Of a stretch of DNA of 32,431 nucleotides, positions 32,263-32,431 are shown piece after piece; within the stretch, counting starts at the first letter, position 1, and each line of letters starts with the position of its first letter. Source of the DNA: Spirochaetales bacterium (GTDB lineage: Bacteria > Spirochaetota > Spirochaetia > Sphaerochaetales > Sphaerochaetaceae). The position numbers and the translations under genes were made by a program. A model generated the notes under the pieces. That model saw only the letters and a list, made by a program, of their open reading frames with translations. It had not been told where the DNA came from and did no database searches. Location of the stretch: NCBI GenBank assembly GCA_012514185.1, contig JAAZAT010000042.1, forward strand, positions 1 through 32,431, in the 5' to 3' direction.

Positions 32263-32286
32263 AAAAAGGAGCCCTTTCGGGCCCCC
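32263..32286 (-). terminator. Rho-independent terminator of the RRM protein gene
   Basis: On the minus strand a 7-bp stem (GGGGCCC/GGGCTCC with one G-T pair), a GAAA tetraloop and TTTTT follow the RRM gene stop by about 20 bases. This is a textbook intrinsic terminator. Confidence 0.88.
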
Positions 32287-32306
32287 TATGCTGCTTGAGG
32301 TAACGT

Positions 32307-32431
32307 TTAGTATCTGTTGTTGTAAGAAGGTCTGCGTTCGGTTCTTTCTTTTGCGATGGCTTCGTTGACCCTGAGGTTTCTTCCATCGAGCTCACGGCCG
32401 TCAAGCTGGCTGATTGCTGCAACAGCTGCGC
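32307..32431 (-). CDS. RNA-binding protein with RRM domain (C-terminal fragment; 5' end outside window)
   Basis: Only the last 40 codons are in the window, from the right edge to a TAA at 32307. The visible part reads AISQLDGRELDGRNLRVNEA followed by AKERTERRPSYNNRY. This is the final helix and strand of an RNA recognition motif (the alanine-rich AAVAAISQLDG and the LRVNEA strand) with a short basic, aromatic tail, as in small bacterial glycine-rich RRM proteins of 80-110 residues. These act as RNA chaperones, often induced by cold. The RNP motifs are beyond the edge. Confidence 0.85.
   Translation of the reverse strand, partial: AAVAAISQLDGRELDGRNLRVNEAIAKERTERRPSYNNRY

Noticed and set aside
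32030-32422. A 130-codon minus-strand open frame at the right edge
   Set aside because: It is a shifted frame over the RRM gene end and runs through that gene's terminator.

Overview
The window is a dense, all-bacterial stretch with about 27 protein genes, short gaps and many overlapping gene ends. No rRNA, tRNA, CRISPR array or transposase was found. The mix is two TRAP-type uptake operons, a lysine 2,3-aminomutase with ATP-grasp ligases, a long 7TM sensor kinase, an HD-GYP regulator, MscS and a tocopherol-cyclase-like protein. Together with moderate GC, this would suit an anaerobic, sugar- and acid-fermenting bacterium such as a Sphaerochaeta-like spirochaete. That assignment is an inference from gene content; no marker gene proves it.

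Region 1 (1-7377) is catabolic. It starts with the truncated end of an NMT1-type ABC substrate-binding lipoprotein gene. A GntR-family regulator follows, then a minus-strand operon dctP-dctQ-dctM-SDR dehydrogenase (read from 5259 down to 1600). Divergent from it are a hexose-phosphate mutarotase-like gene and an Ldh2/YiaK-type dehydrogenase, coupled by a 4-base overlap. This looks like uptake and oxidation/reduction of a sugar acid or related hydroxy acid, with a direct repeat on the dctP promoter as a plausible regulator site.

Region 2 (7386-11238, minus strand) is a compact four-gene ADP-ribose operon. It encodes a SAM methyltransferase fused to an uncharacterised domain, a bacterial-type PARG, a macro-domain protein with an HTH-like tail, and a von Willebrand A protein. 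It contains two different ADP-ribose modules and no recognisable ADP-ribosyltransferase.

Region 3 (11283-17096) is signalling. An HD-GYP response regulator and a small membrane methyltransferase-like gene face a divergent 1040-residue histidine kinase. The kinase carries, after its ATPase domain, an acyltransferase domain resembling FeeM-type N-acyl amino acid synthases. An MscS channel gene overlaps the 3' end of the kinase gene, and a tocopherol-cyclase-like gene lies upstream of mscS.

Region 4 (18350-23390) is a probable small-molecule biosynthesis cluster: lysine 2,3-aminomutase, two ATP-grasp ligases and two GNAT acetyltransferases in one tightly overlapping plus-strand operon, with a third ATP-grasp ligase convergent to it. 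The aminomutase keeps the lysine-specific acidic pair, so a beta-lysine-containing amide or short peptide is a reasonable product. This and the histidine kinase-acyltransferase fusion are the best candidates for undescribed biology.

Region 5 (23683-31537, minus strand, visibly more AT-rich) is one long operon: LacI regulator, AroE-like dehydrogenase, dctP-dctQ-dctM, cupin, SDR and a large FAD-dependent oxidoreductase. Two identical 19-base operator copies 95 bp apart flank the promoter region. The window ends with an AT-rich gap of about 0.77 kb without a recognisable gene and the 3' end of an RRM RNA-binding protein gene with a clear terminator.
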